Source: Campylobacter coli LMG 9860
GTDB taxonomy: Bacteria; Campylobacterota; Campylobacteria; Campylobacterales; Campylobacteraceae
NCBI RefSeq assembly: GCF_000254135.1
Contig: NZ_AINS01000003.1
Location: 19,780-83,779 of the forward strand
DNA: 64,000 nucleotides
Direction: 5' to 3'
This document shows, in pieces, positions 20,144-28,806 of this stretch (its first letter is position 1; each line of letters opens with the position of its first letter). A model generated the notes under the pieces. That model was not told the DNA's origin. It did no database searches and worked only from the letters and a program-made list of their open reading frames with translations. The position numbers and the translations under genes were made by a program.

Positions 20144-21364
20144 TTAAAATTTTCTTCCGTTTTTTCCTGCAATAATAAAACGCAAAGCATTCAGTTTAAT
20201 AAAGCCTGCTGCGTCTTTTTGATTATACACTTCATCTTCTTCAAAGGTACAATAAGCTGCATTAAATAAACTATCATTAGCACTTTCTCGGCCTATAACC
20301 ATTACATTACCTTTGTAAAGTTCAAGTTTTACTCTACCATTGGCATGTTTTTGAGATTCGTCGATTAGAGCTTGAAGCATCATTCTTTCAGGCGAGAACC
20401 AATAACCATTATAAATCAAACTTGCATATTTTGGCATAAGTTCATCTTTTAAATGCGCAGCTTCTCTATCTAGTGTGATGCTTTCAATTGCACGGTGTGC
20501 TTTTAAGAGTATAGTTCCTCCTGGTGTTTCATAGCAGCCACGACTTTTCATTCCTACATAGCGATTTTCTACTATATCAAGGCGTCCTATGCCATGTTTT
20601 GCACCAAGCTCATTAAGCTTGCTTAAAAGCCCAGCAGGGCTTAAATGCTCTCCATTGATGGCAACTAAATCTCCCTTTTGAAAATCAAGTTCTATAATCT
20701 CACTTTCATTCGGTGCTTCTTTTGGACTTTTACTCCATCTCCACATATCCTCTTCAGGTGCGTGTGCAGGATCTTCTAAAACAAGTCCTTCATAAGAAAT
20801 ATGAAGCAAATTTGCATCCATAGAATAAGGAGATTTCCCTTTTTTCTTAGAAATATCAATACCATGTTTTTGAGCATAAGCTAAGAGTTTTTCGCGGCTA
20901 TTTAAATCCCATTCACGCCAAGGAGCAATGATTTTTAAGTCAGGATTAAAGGCTAAATAACCTAATTCAAAACGCACCTGATCATTTCCTTTTCCCGTAG
21001 CCCCATGACTTACCGCATCAGCTCCTGTTTGCAGGGCAATTTGTGCTTGAGTTTTTGCAATCAAAGGTCTTGCTATGCTAGTTCCAAGTAAGTATTCACC
21101 CTCATAAATAGTATTGGCTCTAAACATAGGAAATACATAATCTTTAACAAATTCTTCTCTTAAATCTTTAATGAAAACATTTTCTTCTTTAATCCCTAAT
21201 GAAAGAGCTTTTTTTCTAGCAGGTTCGAGCTCTTCGCCCTGTCCAATATCTGCTGTAAAAGTTACTACTTCGCATTTGTATTCATCTTGAAGCCATTTTA
21301 AAATAATACTTGTATCAAGTCCGCCAGAATATGCCAAAACGACTTTTTTTACTTCATTTTTCAT
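20144..21364 (-). CDS. argG: Argininosuccinate synthase
   Basis: This 406-residue enzyme joins citrulline and aspartate using ATP in arginine synthesis. The PP-loop [10 protein letters not shown] lies near residues 10-19. The signatures [13 protein letters not shown] and [15 protein letters not shown] are also present. AAAGGATACTCTATG gives a clear ribosome site. A TACAAT box lies about 36 bp upstream. It is the first gene of a seven-gene minus-strand chain that continues with rplI, hslVU, era and two membrane proteins. Confidence 0.96.
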   Translation of the reverse strand: MKNEVKKVVLAYSGGLDTSIILKWLQDEYKCEVVTFTADIGQGEELEPARKKALSLGIKEENVFIKDLREEFVKDYVFPMFRANTIYEGEYLLGTSIARPLIAKTQAQIALQTGADAVSHGATGKGNDQVRFELGYLAFNPDLKIIAPWREWDLNSREKLLAYAQKHGIDISKKKGKSPYSMDANLLHISYEGLVLEDPAHAPEEDMWRWSKSPKEAPNESEIIELDFQKGDLVAINGEHLSPAGLLSKLNELGAKHGIGRLDIVENRYVGMKSRGCYETPGGTILLKAHRAIESITLDREAAHLKDELMPKYASLIYNGYWFSPERMMLQALIDESQKHANGRVKLELYKGNVMVIGRESANDSLFNAAYCTFEEDEVYNQKDAAGFIKLNALRFIIAGKNGRKF

Positions 21365-21399
21365 AGAGTATCCTTTGTCAATATTGATTTAATTGTCAA

Positions 21400-21405
21400 A
21401 TTGTA
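21400..21405 (-). promoter_or_regulatory. -10 box of argG
   Basis: On the minus strand TTTTAGATACAATTTG contains TACAAT, about 36 bp before the argG ATG. One mismatch to TATAAT; T-rich upstream. Confidence 0.45.
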
Positions 21406-21491
21406 TCTAAAATTCATTAAAGAAAAGTTTTTAAATTGATGAAGAAAAGTTAGTCAAAGCAAAATGGGTTTCAAAAATTTAATTTTTTTGG

Positions 21492-21497
21492 TAAAAT
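21492..21497 (+). promoter_or_regulatory. -10 box of the S4-domain gene, possible leaderless start
   Basis: TTTTTTTGGTAAAAT ends 6 nt before the ATG at 21504, so transcription would begin on or next to the start codon. No Shine-Dalgarno sequence is visible. Confidence 0.45.
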
Positions 21498-21503
21498 TCC
21501 ATT

Positions 21504-21749
21504 ATGAGAGTAGATAAATTTTTAAATGCGGTTAATATTACTAAAAGAAGAGCTATTTCTGAAGATATGTGTAGAAGTGGTGTAGTGGGGATTAATGGAG
21601 TGATAGTAAAGGCGAGCAAAGAGGTTAAGGTAGGAGATATTATCAGTTTGCATTTTACTGATTATACGCAAGAATATAAGGTTTTAGCTTTGCCCACTAC
21701 TAAAAATATTCCAAAAAATGCACAAAGTGAATATGTGGTGAAGTTATGA
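21504..21749 (+). CDS. Small S4-domain RNA-binding protein (Hsp15/RqcP-like)
   Basis: The 81-residue protein is essentially one S4 domain: MRVDKFLNAVNITKRRAISEDMC, GVVGINGVIVKASKEVKVGDIISLHF. Stand-alone S4 proteins of this size include Hsp15 (HslR) and RqcP, which bind 50S subunits carrying stalled peptidyl-tRNA. Which of these it matches cannot be told from sequence alone. It overlaps tsaE by 4 bp and leads the S4-tsaE-lptB-rpoN chain. Confidence 0.85.
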   Translation: MRVDKFLNAVNITKRRAISEDMCRSGVVGINGVIVKASKEVKVGDIISLHFTDYTQEYKVLALPTTKNIPKNAQSEYVVKL

Positions 21750-22153
21750 AAGAATTTATTCTAGCTAAAAATGAACTCAATACCATGCTTCAAACTTTAC
21801 CAAAACAAGGTGTTGTTTTATTACAAGGAGAATTAGCTAGTGGTAAAACAAGCCTAGTGCAAGCTTGGGTTAGTTTTTTAAATTTAGATGAGAAAGTAGA
21901 TTCTCCCACCTTTTCTATCATGCAAAAATATGAAAATCAAGATATATGTATTTATCATTATGATATATATCAAGAGGGTTTAGAAGGACTTTTAAAAAAT
22001 GGTTTGTTTGAGAATTTTTTTGAAGAGGGTTTACATTTGGTTGAATGGGGAGATGAGAATTTAAAAAAAGCTTTGCTAAAACTTGGAATTCCTAGCTTGG
22101 AAATAAAAATCAGTGTAGAAGATGATAAAAGAAAGTATGTAATTTATGAGTAA
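21746..22153 (+). CDS. tsaE: tRNA threonylcarbamoyladenosine biosynthesis ATPase TsaE
   Basis: This 135-residue P-loop ATPase supports t6A37 modification of tRNA with TsaB and TsaD. The P-loop is GELASGKTS near 28-36. The switch-like segments DSPTFSIMQKY and IYHYDIYQ are family hallmarks, and LVEWGD follows near the end. It overlaps lptB by 8 bp. The length is slightly short but usual for epsilonproteobacteria. Confidence 0.92.
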   Translation: MKEFILAKNELNTMLQTLPKQGVVLLQGELASGKTSLVQAWVSFLNLDEKVDSPTFSIMQKYENQDICIYHYDIYQEGLEGLLKNGLFENFFEEGLHLVEWGDENLKKALLKLGIPSLEIKISVEDDKRKYVIYE

Positions 22154-22874
22154 ACTAGAAATTGTAAATTTAGAAAAAATTATTAAAAAAACAAAGATTA
22201 TCCAAGGCATATCCTTAGAATTAAATAGTGGTGAGGTTGTGGGACTTTTAGGGCCTAATGGAGCAGGAAAAACAACTACATTTTATATGATATGTGGACT
22301 AATATCTCCAAGTAGTGGAAAAGTGCTTTTAGATGGTTTAGATGTGACAAAAGATCCTTTAAACAAAAGAGCTAGATCAGGGATAGGTTATTTACCTCAA
22401 GAAAGTAGTATTTTTAAGGATTTAAGCGTTGAAGATAATTTGCTTTTAGCTGCTCAAATTTTTTACAAGGATAAGAAAATTTTACATGAAAAAGTGGAGC
22501 AAATGCTCGAGCTTTTAAGTATAGAACCTATTCGCTTAAGAAAAGGCTTAAGCTTAAGCGGTGGAGAAAGAAGACGATGTGAAATTGCAAGATCTTTGAT
22601 GTGTGAGCCTAAATTTTTGCTTCTTGATGAGCCTTTTGCGGGGGTGGATCCTATTGCAGTGGCTGAAATTCAAAGTCTTATCAATGAACTTAAAAAGCTT
22701 GATATTGGAATTTTAATTACTGATCATAATGTTCGCGAAACTTTAGCAATTTGCGATAGAGCTTATGTAATAAGATCAGGCTCTTTACTTGCAAGTGGAA
22801 ATGCTGAAGAAATAGCAAATAATAAAGATGTTAAAAAATATTATTTAGGAGCGGAGTTTAAACTCCTTGATTGA
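22146..22874 (+). CDS. lptB: LPS export ABC transporter ATPase LptB
   Basis: This 242-residue cytoplasmic ATPase powers LPS extraction by LptFG. Walker A GPNGAGKT is at 36-43, signature LSGGE at 137-141, Walker B FLLLDEP at 157-163, and H-loop ITDHNV follows. The gene precedes rpoN directly, as in many proteobacteria, which favours LptB over a branched-chain amino-acid ATPase. lptC and lptA lie in another operon of this window. Confidence 0.92.
   Translation: MSKLEIVNLEKIIKKTKIIQGISLELNSGEVVGLLGPNGAGKTTTFYMICGLISPSSGKVLLDGLDVTKDPLNKRARSGIGYLPQESSIFKDLSVEDNLLLAAQIFYKDKKILHEKVEQMLELLSIEPIRLRKGLSLSGGERRRCEIARSLMCEPKFLLLDEPFAGVDPIAVAEIQSLINELKKLDIGILITDHNVRETLAICDRAYVIRSGSLLASGNAEEIANNKDVKKYYLGAEFKLLD
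22853..22866. repeat. 14-bp perfect palindrome just before rpoN
   Basis: GGAGTTTAAACTCC is a perfect inverted repeat in the last codons of lptB, ending 7 nt before the rpoN ATG. Its second half carries no GGAG on the plus strand, while the first half does, so it could fold over the ribosome-binding region. It could also be chance within coding sequence. Confidence 0.4.
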
Positions 22875-24124
22875 TGTTAAGGCAAAAGACTACCCAGGCT
22901 CCTAAAACTAAGATTTCTCAAACTCTGCGTTCGTGGTTGCCTATATTACAAGCAAATATAGAAGATTTAAAAGAAAATTTAGACAAATTCGCAGAAGAAA
23001 ACCCTTTTTTAAGCGTTCAAGAACCCATTCAAACACACGAGCATAATAAAAATTATTTTGATTCTTTTTATAAACGCAACGCAAATTCGGCATTTGTGGA
23101 TAATAAAGGTCTTGCCACAAAAAGCGTATATGAACTTCTTAATGAACAGATTATACCCCCTCTTTTTCCTACAAGTAAATCTCAAGAACTTGCAGGCAAA
23201 ATCGTAGAATGTTTAAATCATGAGGGATATTTTGAATACGATGAAGAAATTTTAAAAGATTATGATATAAATGAATTAGAGCGCATAAGAGCAAGATTTA
23301 AATTTCTTGATCCTGTGGGAGTGGGAGCAAAAGATTATAAAGAAGCTTTTTTATTTGCGCTAGAAAATATAGAACTTGATGCAGAGCTTTATGATTTTTG
23401 TAAAATGCTTATTCAGGATTTTGAAAATATACAAAATTACACTAAAGAGCCTTTATATAAGGAAGCATTAGCGATTTTTAAGCGTTTTAGCATACCGCCT
23501 TTTTTGGAGTATTTTGAAGATTCTCGTGTTATTATACCCGATATCTTTGTTTATAGGGAAAATAATGAAATCAAGGTAAAAATCAATGATGATTATTATC
23601 CTGAAATTTCCATTGAAACTGATGGTTTAACTCACGAATACTTAAATCACTACATCAAAGAAGCAAAAAATTTAGTTGATGCTTTAATGATGAGAAAAGC
23701 AACGCTTTATAAAATAGGACTCATGATAGTAGAATACCAATACGATTTTTTCATGGGTAAGGATATTAAACCTATGACTTTTAAAGACTTAGCTCTTGAT
23801 TTAGAGCGCAATGCTTCAACTATTTCAAGAGCAGTGGCAAATAAATACCTAAGTTGTGATAGAGGGCTTATCCCTTTGCGTGATTTTTTTGCTTTTGCAC
23901 TTGATGAAGAGGGCGAGACTTCAAATGTGGGCGTTAAGGATTTTGTTGCAAATTTGGTTAAAAATGAAAATCGCTCAAAACCTTTAAGTGATAGTAAAAT
24001 CCTAGAGTTGATTAAAAAAGAATTTAAAGTCGATATAGGACGACGCACTATTACTAAATATCGCAAACACTTAAATATACCAAGTTCAACGGATAGAAAA
24101 AAATTATATGAACTTGAAGGATAA
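22874..24124 (+). CDS. rpoN: RNA polymerase sigma-54 factor
   Basis: This sigma factor directs polymerase to -24/-12 promoters, in Campylobacter mainly flagellar hook and basal-body genes. Region I (LRQKTTQAPKTKISQTLRSW...) carries the activator-interaction helix. A core-binding region follows, then the HTH (LERNASTISRAVANKYL) and the RpoN box GRRTITKYRK near 389-398, which contacts the -24 element. I start at ATG 22874, overlapping the lptB stop, rather than TTG at 22871. The resulting 416 residues are slightly shorter than E. coli RpoN because region II is small. Two matching promoters occur in this window (flgH, flgG2). Confidence 0.95.
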   Translation: MLRQKTTQAPKTKISQTLRSWLPILQANIEDLKENLDKFAEENPFLSVQEPIQTHEHNKNYFDSFYKRNANSAFVDNKGLATKSVYELLNEQIIPPLFPTSKSQELAGKIVECLNHEGYFEYDEEILKDYDINELERIRARFKFLDPVGVGAKDYKEAFLFALENIELDAELYDFCKMLIQDFENIQNYTKEPLYKEALAIFKRFSIPPFLEYFEDSRVIIPDIFVYRENNEIKVKINDDYYPEISIETDGLTHEYLNHYIKEAKNLVDALMMRKATLYKIGLMIVEYQYDFFMGKDIKPMTFKDLALDLERNASTISRAVANKYLSCDRGLIPLRDFFAFALDEEGETSNVGVKDFVANLVKNENRSKPLSDSKILELIKKEFKVDIGRRTITKYRKHLNIPSSTDRKKLYELEG

Positions 24125-24266
24125 TGCTTAAATTTATCATTTCTTTAATCTTGCAAATCAAAAATATAAAAATACACTGAATTTGTATGAATGTTATTTT
24201 AATGTATATTTTAATATTTATTGGTATATTATTTTAACTATATGTTTTTTTTATTTAAAATTGTGC

Positions 24267-24272
24267 TATAAT
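24267..24272 (+). promoter_or_regulatory. Extended -10 promoter of dcuB
   Basis: TTGTGCTATAAT gives a perfect TATAAT with a TGC extension, about 40 bp before the dcuB ATG. The 142-bp AT-rich stretch upstream, back to rpoN, could hold regulator sites, but no clear repeat or operator was recognised. Confidence 0.65.
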
Positions 24273-24311
24273 CACAATAATTTTTAAATTTATTCCATAA
24301 AAGGAGTTAAA

Positions 24312-25736
24312 ATGGACTTTTTAACCAGTCTAGATGAGAGTATTCAGTTTTTGATACAAATCATCATTGTTTTAATTTGTCTTTTTTACGGTGCAAAAAA
24401 AGGTGGTATAGCTCTTGGCTTACTCGGTGGTATAGGTATTTTAATGCTTGTTTTTGCTTTTCATATAAAACCTGGAAAGCCCGCTATAGATGTAATGCTT
24501 ACTATCTTAGCTGTGGTTGTTGCAAGTGCGACTTTACAAGCAAGTGGCGGTCTTGATGTAATGCTTCAAATAGCTGAAAGAATTTTAAGACGCAATCCTA
24601 AATTCTTAACCATTTTAGCTCCCTTTGTAACTTGCTTTTTAACCATACTTTGTGGGACAGGACATGTGGTTTATACTATTATGCCTATTATTTATGACAT
24701 AGCGATTAAAAATGGAATTCGTCCAGAACGCCCTATGGCAGCAGCTTCTATATCTTCACAAATGGGTATTATTGCAAGTCCTGTTTCTGTTGCAGTTGTG
24801 AGTTTAACAGCTTTGCTTTTAAATGCAGAACATAAATTAGCAGGTTTTGATGGCTATATCAATCTTCTTCAAATTACTATACCTAGTACGCTTTTTGGTG
24901 TTTTATGTGTGGGAATTTTTTCTTGGTTTAGAGGAAAAGATTTGGATAAAGATGAGGTTTTTCAAGAAAAACTTAAAGATCCTGAATTTAAAAAATATGT
25001 TTATGGTGATTCTAAAACACTTTTAGGTGTTCAACTTCCAAAAAGCAATTGGATTGCAATGTGGATTTTCTTAGGAGCTATTGCTTTAGTGGCTTTATTA
25101 GGTATATTTGATTCTTTACGCCCAAATTGGGGACAAGTTGTAAAAAATGGTATTCCTCAAGTAGATGCTTTAGGCAATCCTAAAATGGATATTTTATCTA
25201 TGGTTTCAGTGATTCAAATGTTCATGCTTTTAGCAGGTTCTTTGATTATTATCTTTACTAAAACAGATGTAAAAAAAATCGGCTCAAATGAGATTTTTAA
25301 ATCCGGTATGATAGCTCTTGTTGCAGTTTTTGGAATTTCTTGGATGGCTGATACTATGTTTGCTGTTCATACTCCTATGATGAAAAAAGCTCTTGGAGAT
25401 GTAGTTGTAGATTATCCTTGGACTTATGCAATCATGCTTTTACTTATTTCAAAATTTGTAAACTCTCAAGCAGCAGCTATTGCAGCTTTTGTTCCTTTGG
25501 CCTTAGGAATAGGTGTTGAACCAGGTGTGATTGTGGCTTTTGCGGCAGCTTGCTATGGGTATTATATTTTACCAACTTATCCAAGTGACTTAGCGACTAT
25601 ACAATTTGATAGATCGGGTACGACTCATATAGGTAAATTTGTTATCAATCATAGTTTTATTTTACCAGGTCTTATAGGTGTGATTAGTTCTTGTGTTGCG
25701 GGATATTTCTTAGCTTTAGCAGCAGGATATCTTTAA
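24312..25736 (+). CDS. dcuB: Anaerobic C4-dicarboxylate antiporter
   Basis: The 474-residue inner-membrane protein has about 11-12 hydrophobic helices. It matches the DcuA/DcuB family: an N-terminal [17 protein letters not shown] motif, [17 protein letters not shown] and [20 protein letters not shown]. These carriers exchange fumarate, aspartate or malate for succinate during fumarate respiration. The B subtype follows from its recalled place next to rpoN and its length (longer than DcuA), so B versus A is moderately sure. AAGGAG 6 nt before the ATG is optimal. It ends in a strong shared terminator. Confidence 0.9.
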   Translation: MDFLTSLDESIQFLIQIIIVLICLFYGAKKGGIALGLLGGIGILMLVFAFHIKPGKPAIDVMLTILAVVVASATLQASGGLDVMLQIAERILRRNPKFLTILAPFVTCFLTILCGTGHVVYTIMPIIYDIAIKNGIRPERPMAAASISSQMGIIASPVSVAVVSLTALLLNAEHKLAGFDGYINLLQITIPSTLFGVLCVGIFSWFRGKDLDKDEVFQEKLKDPEFKKYVYGDSKTLLGVQLPKSNWIAMWIFLGAIALVALLGIFDSLRPNWGQVVKNGIPQVDALGNPKMDILSMVSVIQMFMLLAGSLIIIFTKTDVKKIGSNEIFKSGMIALVAVFGISWMADTMFAVHTPMMKKALGDVVVDYPWTYAIMLLLISKFVNSQAAAIAAFVPLALGIGVEPGVIVAFAAACYGYYILPTYPSDLATIQFDRSGTTHIGKFVINHSFILPGLIGVISSCVAGYFLALAAGYL

Positions 25737-25737
25737 T

Positions 25738-25763
25738 ATTTTGCAGGATTTTTCCTGCAAAAT
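25738..25763. terminator. Bidirectional terminator between dcuB and uvrB
   Basis: ATTTTGCAGGA and TCCTGCAAAAT form a perfect 11-bp stem with a TTTT loop. It sits 2 bp after the dcuB stop and 8 bp before the uvrB stop, and A/T runs flank both sides. Confidence 0.85.
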
Positions 25764-25770
25764 AAAAATA

Positions 25771-27744
25771 CTATAAATCTTTTAATTTATTGATCTCATC
25801 TCTTAAAGTCGCTGCTTTTTCAAATTCGAGCGCTTTAGCAGCTTCAAGCATTTGTTTACGAAGCTCTTTTACGATTTTAGCTCTTTCATTAGCAGGCATT
25901 TTTTCAAATTTTTTACCTTTGCGATAAATTTCTCCTAAGTTTTCTTCATTTTTTAAACTTTCTTCGATGTGTCGCTTGACTGAAGTTGGGGTGATGTTAT
26001 GTTTTTGATTGTAAGCTTCTTGAAGTTTGCGACGCTCATTTGTAGTATCCATAGCTTCTTGCATGGATTTTGTAATCTTTTTGCAAAAGAGTAAAACTTT
26101 ACCATTGACATTTCTAGCAGCTCTTCCCATGGTTTGGATTAAACTTGTAGTGCTTCTTAAAAAACCCTCCTTATCTGCGTCCATAATGGCAATAAGCGAA
26201 ACCTCAGGCAAATCAAGTCCTTCTCTAAGTAAATTTATACCTATTAACATATCAAAAGCACCGCTTCTTAAGCCTCTTATGATTTCATTGCGTTCTATTG
26301 CATCAATATCTGAATGCATGTATTTTACTTTAATACCAAGTTCTAAATAATACCTTGTAAGCTCTTCAGCTAGTTTTTTAGTCAACACAGTAACTAAAAC
26401 GCGTTCGTTTCTTTGTATAACTTTTTTGGCTTCATCAAATAAAATTTCAACTTGATTATCGCTATCTTTAAGTTCTATCAAAGGATCAAGTAATCCTGTT
26501 GGACGCATAATTTGATGAAAGATATTTTCCTTACTAAGTTCAAGCTCAAGCGGGGCAGGGGTGGCTGAAACAAAAAGAAACTGACAATCTTTATGGATAA
26601 ATTCATCAAACATTAAAGGACGATTATCAAGAGCTGATGGAAGACGAAAACCATAATCTACCAAGGTTTGTTTTCTGCTTCTATCTCCTGCAAACATACC
26701 TCTAAATTGTGGTAAAGAAACATGGCTTTCATCGACTATAACAAGAAATTTCCTATTTTTAATCGCAAAATAATCAAAAAGTGTATAAGGCGTATCGCCT
26801 TCTTTAAGCCCTGTTAAATGTCTAGCATAATTTTCAACGCCTTTGCACATCCCTGTGCTTGTAAGCATTTCAAGATCAAATTCAACGCGTTGTTTAAGGC
26901 GTTGGTATTCTACAAGCTTGTTTTCATGTTCAAATTGCGCCAAACGCTCATTAAGTTCTATCTTTATATCTTTAATAGCTTGCTTTAATCTAGTTTCTCC
27001 TACACTAAATTGACTTGTAGGATAAAGTATGAAGCGTTTTAAATCTTTGCCTTTTTTATTTTCTAAAACATTATAATGATACATTGCATCCAGTTCATCA
27101 CCAAAAAATTCAAGTCTTACTACTTCATCTTCGTAATAAGCAGGATAAATATCTATAATATCACCTTGTACGCGAAAATCAGCACGATCAAAGAAATTAT
27201 CATTTCTTTTATAACCCATGTCTACAAGTTTCTTTAAAAGTTCTTTTTGTGAAATTTGCATGTCTAGTTCAAAGATTAAAACCATTCCTATGTATTCATT
27301 TGGATTTCCAAGTCCATAATTAGCCGAGACACTAGCGATACAAACCACATCCTCATAGCTTAAAAGCGAAGCAGTTGCGCTAAGTCTTAAGCGTTCTAGA
27401 TCCTCATTTGTGGAGCTATCTTTTTCTATAAAAACATCGGTGCGCGGTATATAAGCTTCAGGCTGATAATAATCATAATAAGAAATAAAATATTCCACAT
27501 GGTTCTTAGAAAAAAAACCTTTAAATTCGCTATAAAGCTGGGCGCAAAGGCTTTTGTTATGACTCATGATAAGGGTTGGCATATTGAGTTCTTTTATGAC
27601 ATTTGCCATGGTAAAAGTCTTTCCGCTTCCTGTTACGCCGAGTAGGGTTTGATATTTATTACCTTTTTTTATGCTTTTGACAATACCTTGTATTGCTTGT
27701 TCTTGATCAGGACTTGGTTTAAAATCGCTTGTAAGTTCTAACAT
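25771..27744 (-). CDS. uvrB: Excinuclease ABC subunit B
   Basis: This 657-residue helicase-like subunit of nucleotide excision repair loads on DNA after UvrA and recruits UvrC. Walker A GVTGSGKT is at 36-43. The beta-hairpin region [12 protein letters not shown], helicase motifs ending in QTMGRAARN, and the C-terminal UVR motif ([20 protein letters not shown], about 630-655) are all present. Length is normal. It is transcribed alone and divergently from the small-protein/pseudopilin/priA group. Confidence 0.96.
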   Translation of the reverse strand: MLELTSDFKPSPDQEQAIQGIVKSIKKGNKYQTLLGVTGSGKTFTMANVIKELNMPTLIMSHNKSLCAQLYSEFKGFFSKNHVEYFISYYDYYQPEAYIPRTDVFIEKDSSTNEDLERLRLSATASLLSYEDVVCIASVSANYGLGNPNEYIGMVLIFELDMQISQKELLKKLVDMGYKRNDNFFDRADFRVQGDIIDIYPAYYEDEVVRLEFFGDELDAMYHYNVLENKKGKDLKRFILYPTSQFSVGETRLKQAIKDIKIELNERLAQFEHENKLVEYQRLKQRVEFDLEMLTSTGMCKGVENYARHLTGLKEGDTPYTLFDYFAIKNRKFLVIVDESHVSLPQFRGMFAGDRSRKQTLVDYGFRLPSALDNRPLMFDEFIHKDCQFLFVSATPAPLELELSKENIFHQIMRPTGLLDPLIELKDSDNQVEILFDEAKKVIQRNERVLVTVLTKKLAEELTRYYLELGIKVKYMHSDIDAIERNEIIRGLRSGAFDMLIGINLLREGLDLPEVSLIAIMDADKEGFLRSTTSLIQTMGRAARNVNGKVLLFCKKITKSMQEAMDTTNERRKLQEAYNQKHNITPTSVKRHIEESLKNEENLGEIYRKGKKFEKMPANERAKIVKELRKQMLEAAKALEFEKAATLRDEINKLKDL

Positions 27745-27764
27745 TTTCCCACTTTTTGAAAGTT

Positions 27765-27783
27765 TTTTAGAAAAATTCTAAAA
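27765..27783. repeat. Inverted repeat in the uvrB leader
   Basis: TTTTAGAA-AAA-TTCTAAAA is an 8-bp inverted repeat 20 bp upstream of the uvrB start, between it and the probable -10 box (minus strand, 27811-27816). It could form a weak leader hairpin or be an operator. No known regulator site was recognised. Confidence 0.3.
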
Positions 27784-27844
27784 GAAAATGCTTTAATTAA
27801 AAATTAATTGACTATAAAAAACCTAAATTTAAATTTTTTTTTGC

Positions 27845-27850
27845 TACAAT
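27845..27850 (+). promoter_or_regulatory. -10 box of the 27898 operon
   Basis: TTTTTTTGCTACAAT shows a T-rich upstream run, TGC extension and TACAAT, 47 bp before the ATG at 27898. It probably drives the two small genes, the pseudopilin gene and priA. Confidence 0.5.
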
Positions 27851-27897
27851 TACAAAAAATATTTTTATTTTAAATTTCTATAGCAGAAGGCAAATTT

Positions 27898-28128
27898 ATG
27901 TTTGATGAAAAAATTATTAACACAATGTCAGATAAAGTCAATGAGTTGATTGAAAAATACAACGAAGTGTGCGAAGCAAATGAAAATTTAAGAAACGAAC
28001 TTGTAAGCGTAAAAGCGCAAAATGAAGCAAAGAGTAATCAAATCATGCGTTTGGAAGAAGAGCTTAAGTCTCGCAATATAGAAAGTGAAGATATTTTCAA
28101 AAAAATAGAGGCTGTACTTGGCAAGTGA
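27898..28128 (+). CDS. Small coiled-coil protein, unknown function
   Basis: The 76-residue protein is predicted to be one continuous coiled coil: heptad-like spacing through SDKVNELIEKYNEVCEANEN and RLEEELKSRNIESEDIFKKI, rich in Glu, Lys and Asn. No catalytic motif or signal peptide is present. Its size and shape recall ZapB-like division proteins, but I see no specific match. AGAAGG precedes the ATG at weak spacing. It overlaps the next small gene by 11 bp and begins the operon leading to priA. Confidence 0.7.
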   Translation: MFDEKIINTMSDKVNELIEKYNEVCEANENLRNELVSVKAQNEAKSNQIMRLEEELKSRNIESEDIFKKIEAVLGK

Positions 28129-28363
28129 TAATTTAAAACAAGTTATTATCAATGTTTCTGCAAAGGATTTCATTGTTAAATGCAGTGGAGAATTTGCAAA
28201 TTTTTTAGAAGATGATATCGCTCTTATTTCTGGTGGGACTAAAAAAATAGAATTAAAGCGTTTCGTCGATGCTTTTGTAAAAAAAAGCTATGAGAATTAT
28301 ATCTTAGAAAGAGAACTTAAAAAACTTATAAAAGCGATCAATGAAGAACTCCCTGTAAAATGA
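28118..28363 (+). CDS. Small protein of unknown function
   Basis: The 81-residue protein starts with TTG at 28118, supported by AGAGG 7 nt upstream. It opens with two strands (VIINVSAKDFIVKCSGEFANFL) followed by helices (KRFVDAFVKKSYENYILERELKKLI). This beta-then-helix plan is vaguely like ZapA, but sequence identity is not evident. It overlaps both neighbours, so it is translated with them. No further function can be given. Confidence 0.65.
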   Translation: MASDNLKQVIINVSAKDFIVKCSGEFANFLEDDIALISGGTKKIELKRFVDAFVKKSYENYILERELKKLIKAINEELPVK

Positions 28364-28806
28364 AAAAGGCTTTTACTCTCTTAGAGCTTGTTTTTGTGAT
28401 ATTGATTTTGGGGATATTGGCAAGTTTAAGCTTCTCTTTTGCCAATCAAAATAAAAACGATGCGAAATTATTAAAATTGAAAATAGATTATGAAATGCTA
28501 AATTCAGCCCTATCCCTTATGCGTACTCAAGTTGAACTCAAACAAATCAGTTCTTTTTCTCCTAATCTTGATGAAGCAAAAATCAACACTCAAAAAGAAA
28601 AACTTTTTTACTGCCAAACTAGTCAAAATTGCACCTATTCTTTGCTTCATACACCTATTTATTCTAGTTTTAATGCTTGGATGAAAACAGCACCCAATCG
28701 ATATAGATTTTTTTTAAATACAAAAGAATGGGTTGATTTTTTTTATAATGCTGATTTTGCTATTTTAGAATGTTTGAGTGAAAAATATTGTAAAGAATTA
28801 TTATGA
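28360..28806 (+). CDS. Type II pseudopilin-like protein with prepilin leader
   Basis: The 148-residue protein begins MKKAFTLLELVFVILILGIL, a class III prepilin leader: basic residues, cleavage before Phe, and Glu at mature position 5. Ala instead of Gly precedes the cleavage site. A single hydrophobic helix (about 5-24) is followed by a globular domain with four cysteines, two pairs that could be disulfides. Such proteins are processed by a prepilin peptidase and work in type II secretion or DNA uptake; C. jejuni has a cts competence system of this kind. It overlaps both neighbours by 4 bp. Confidence 0.85.
   Translation: MKKAFTLLELVFVILILGILASLSFSFANQNKNDAKLLKLKIDYEMLNSALSLMRTQVELKQISSFSPNLDEAKINTQKEKLFYCQTSQNCTYSLLHTPIYSSFNAWMKTAPNRYRFFLNTKEWVDFFYNADFAILECLSEKYCKELL

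Noticed and set aside
23150..23160. Poly-C run in rpoN as a switch
   Set aside because: It has only five C, the frame is intact and such short runs occur by chance.
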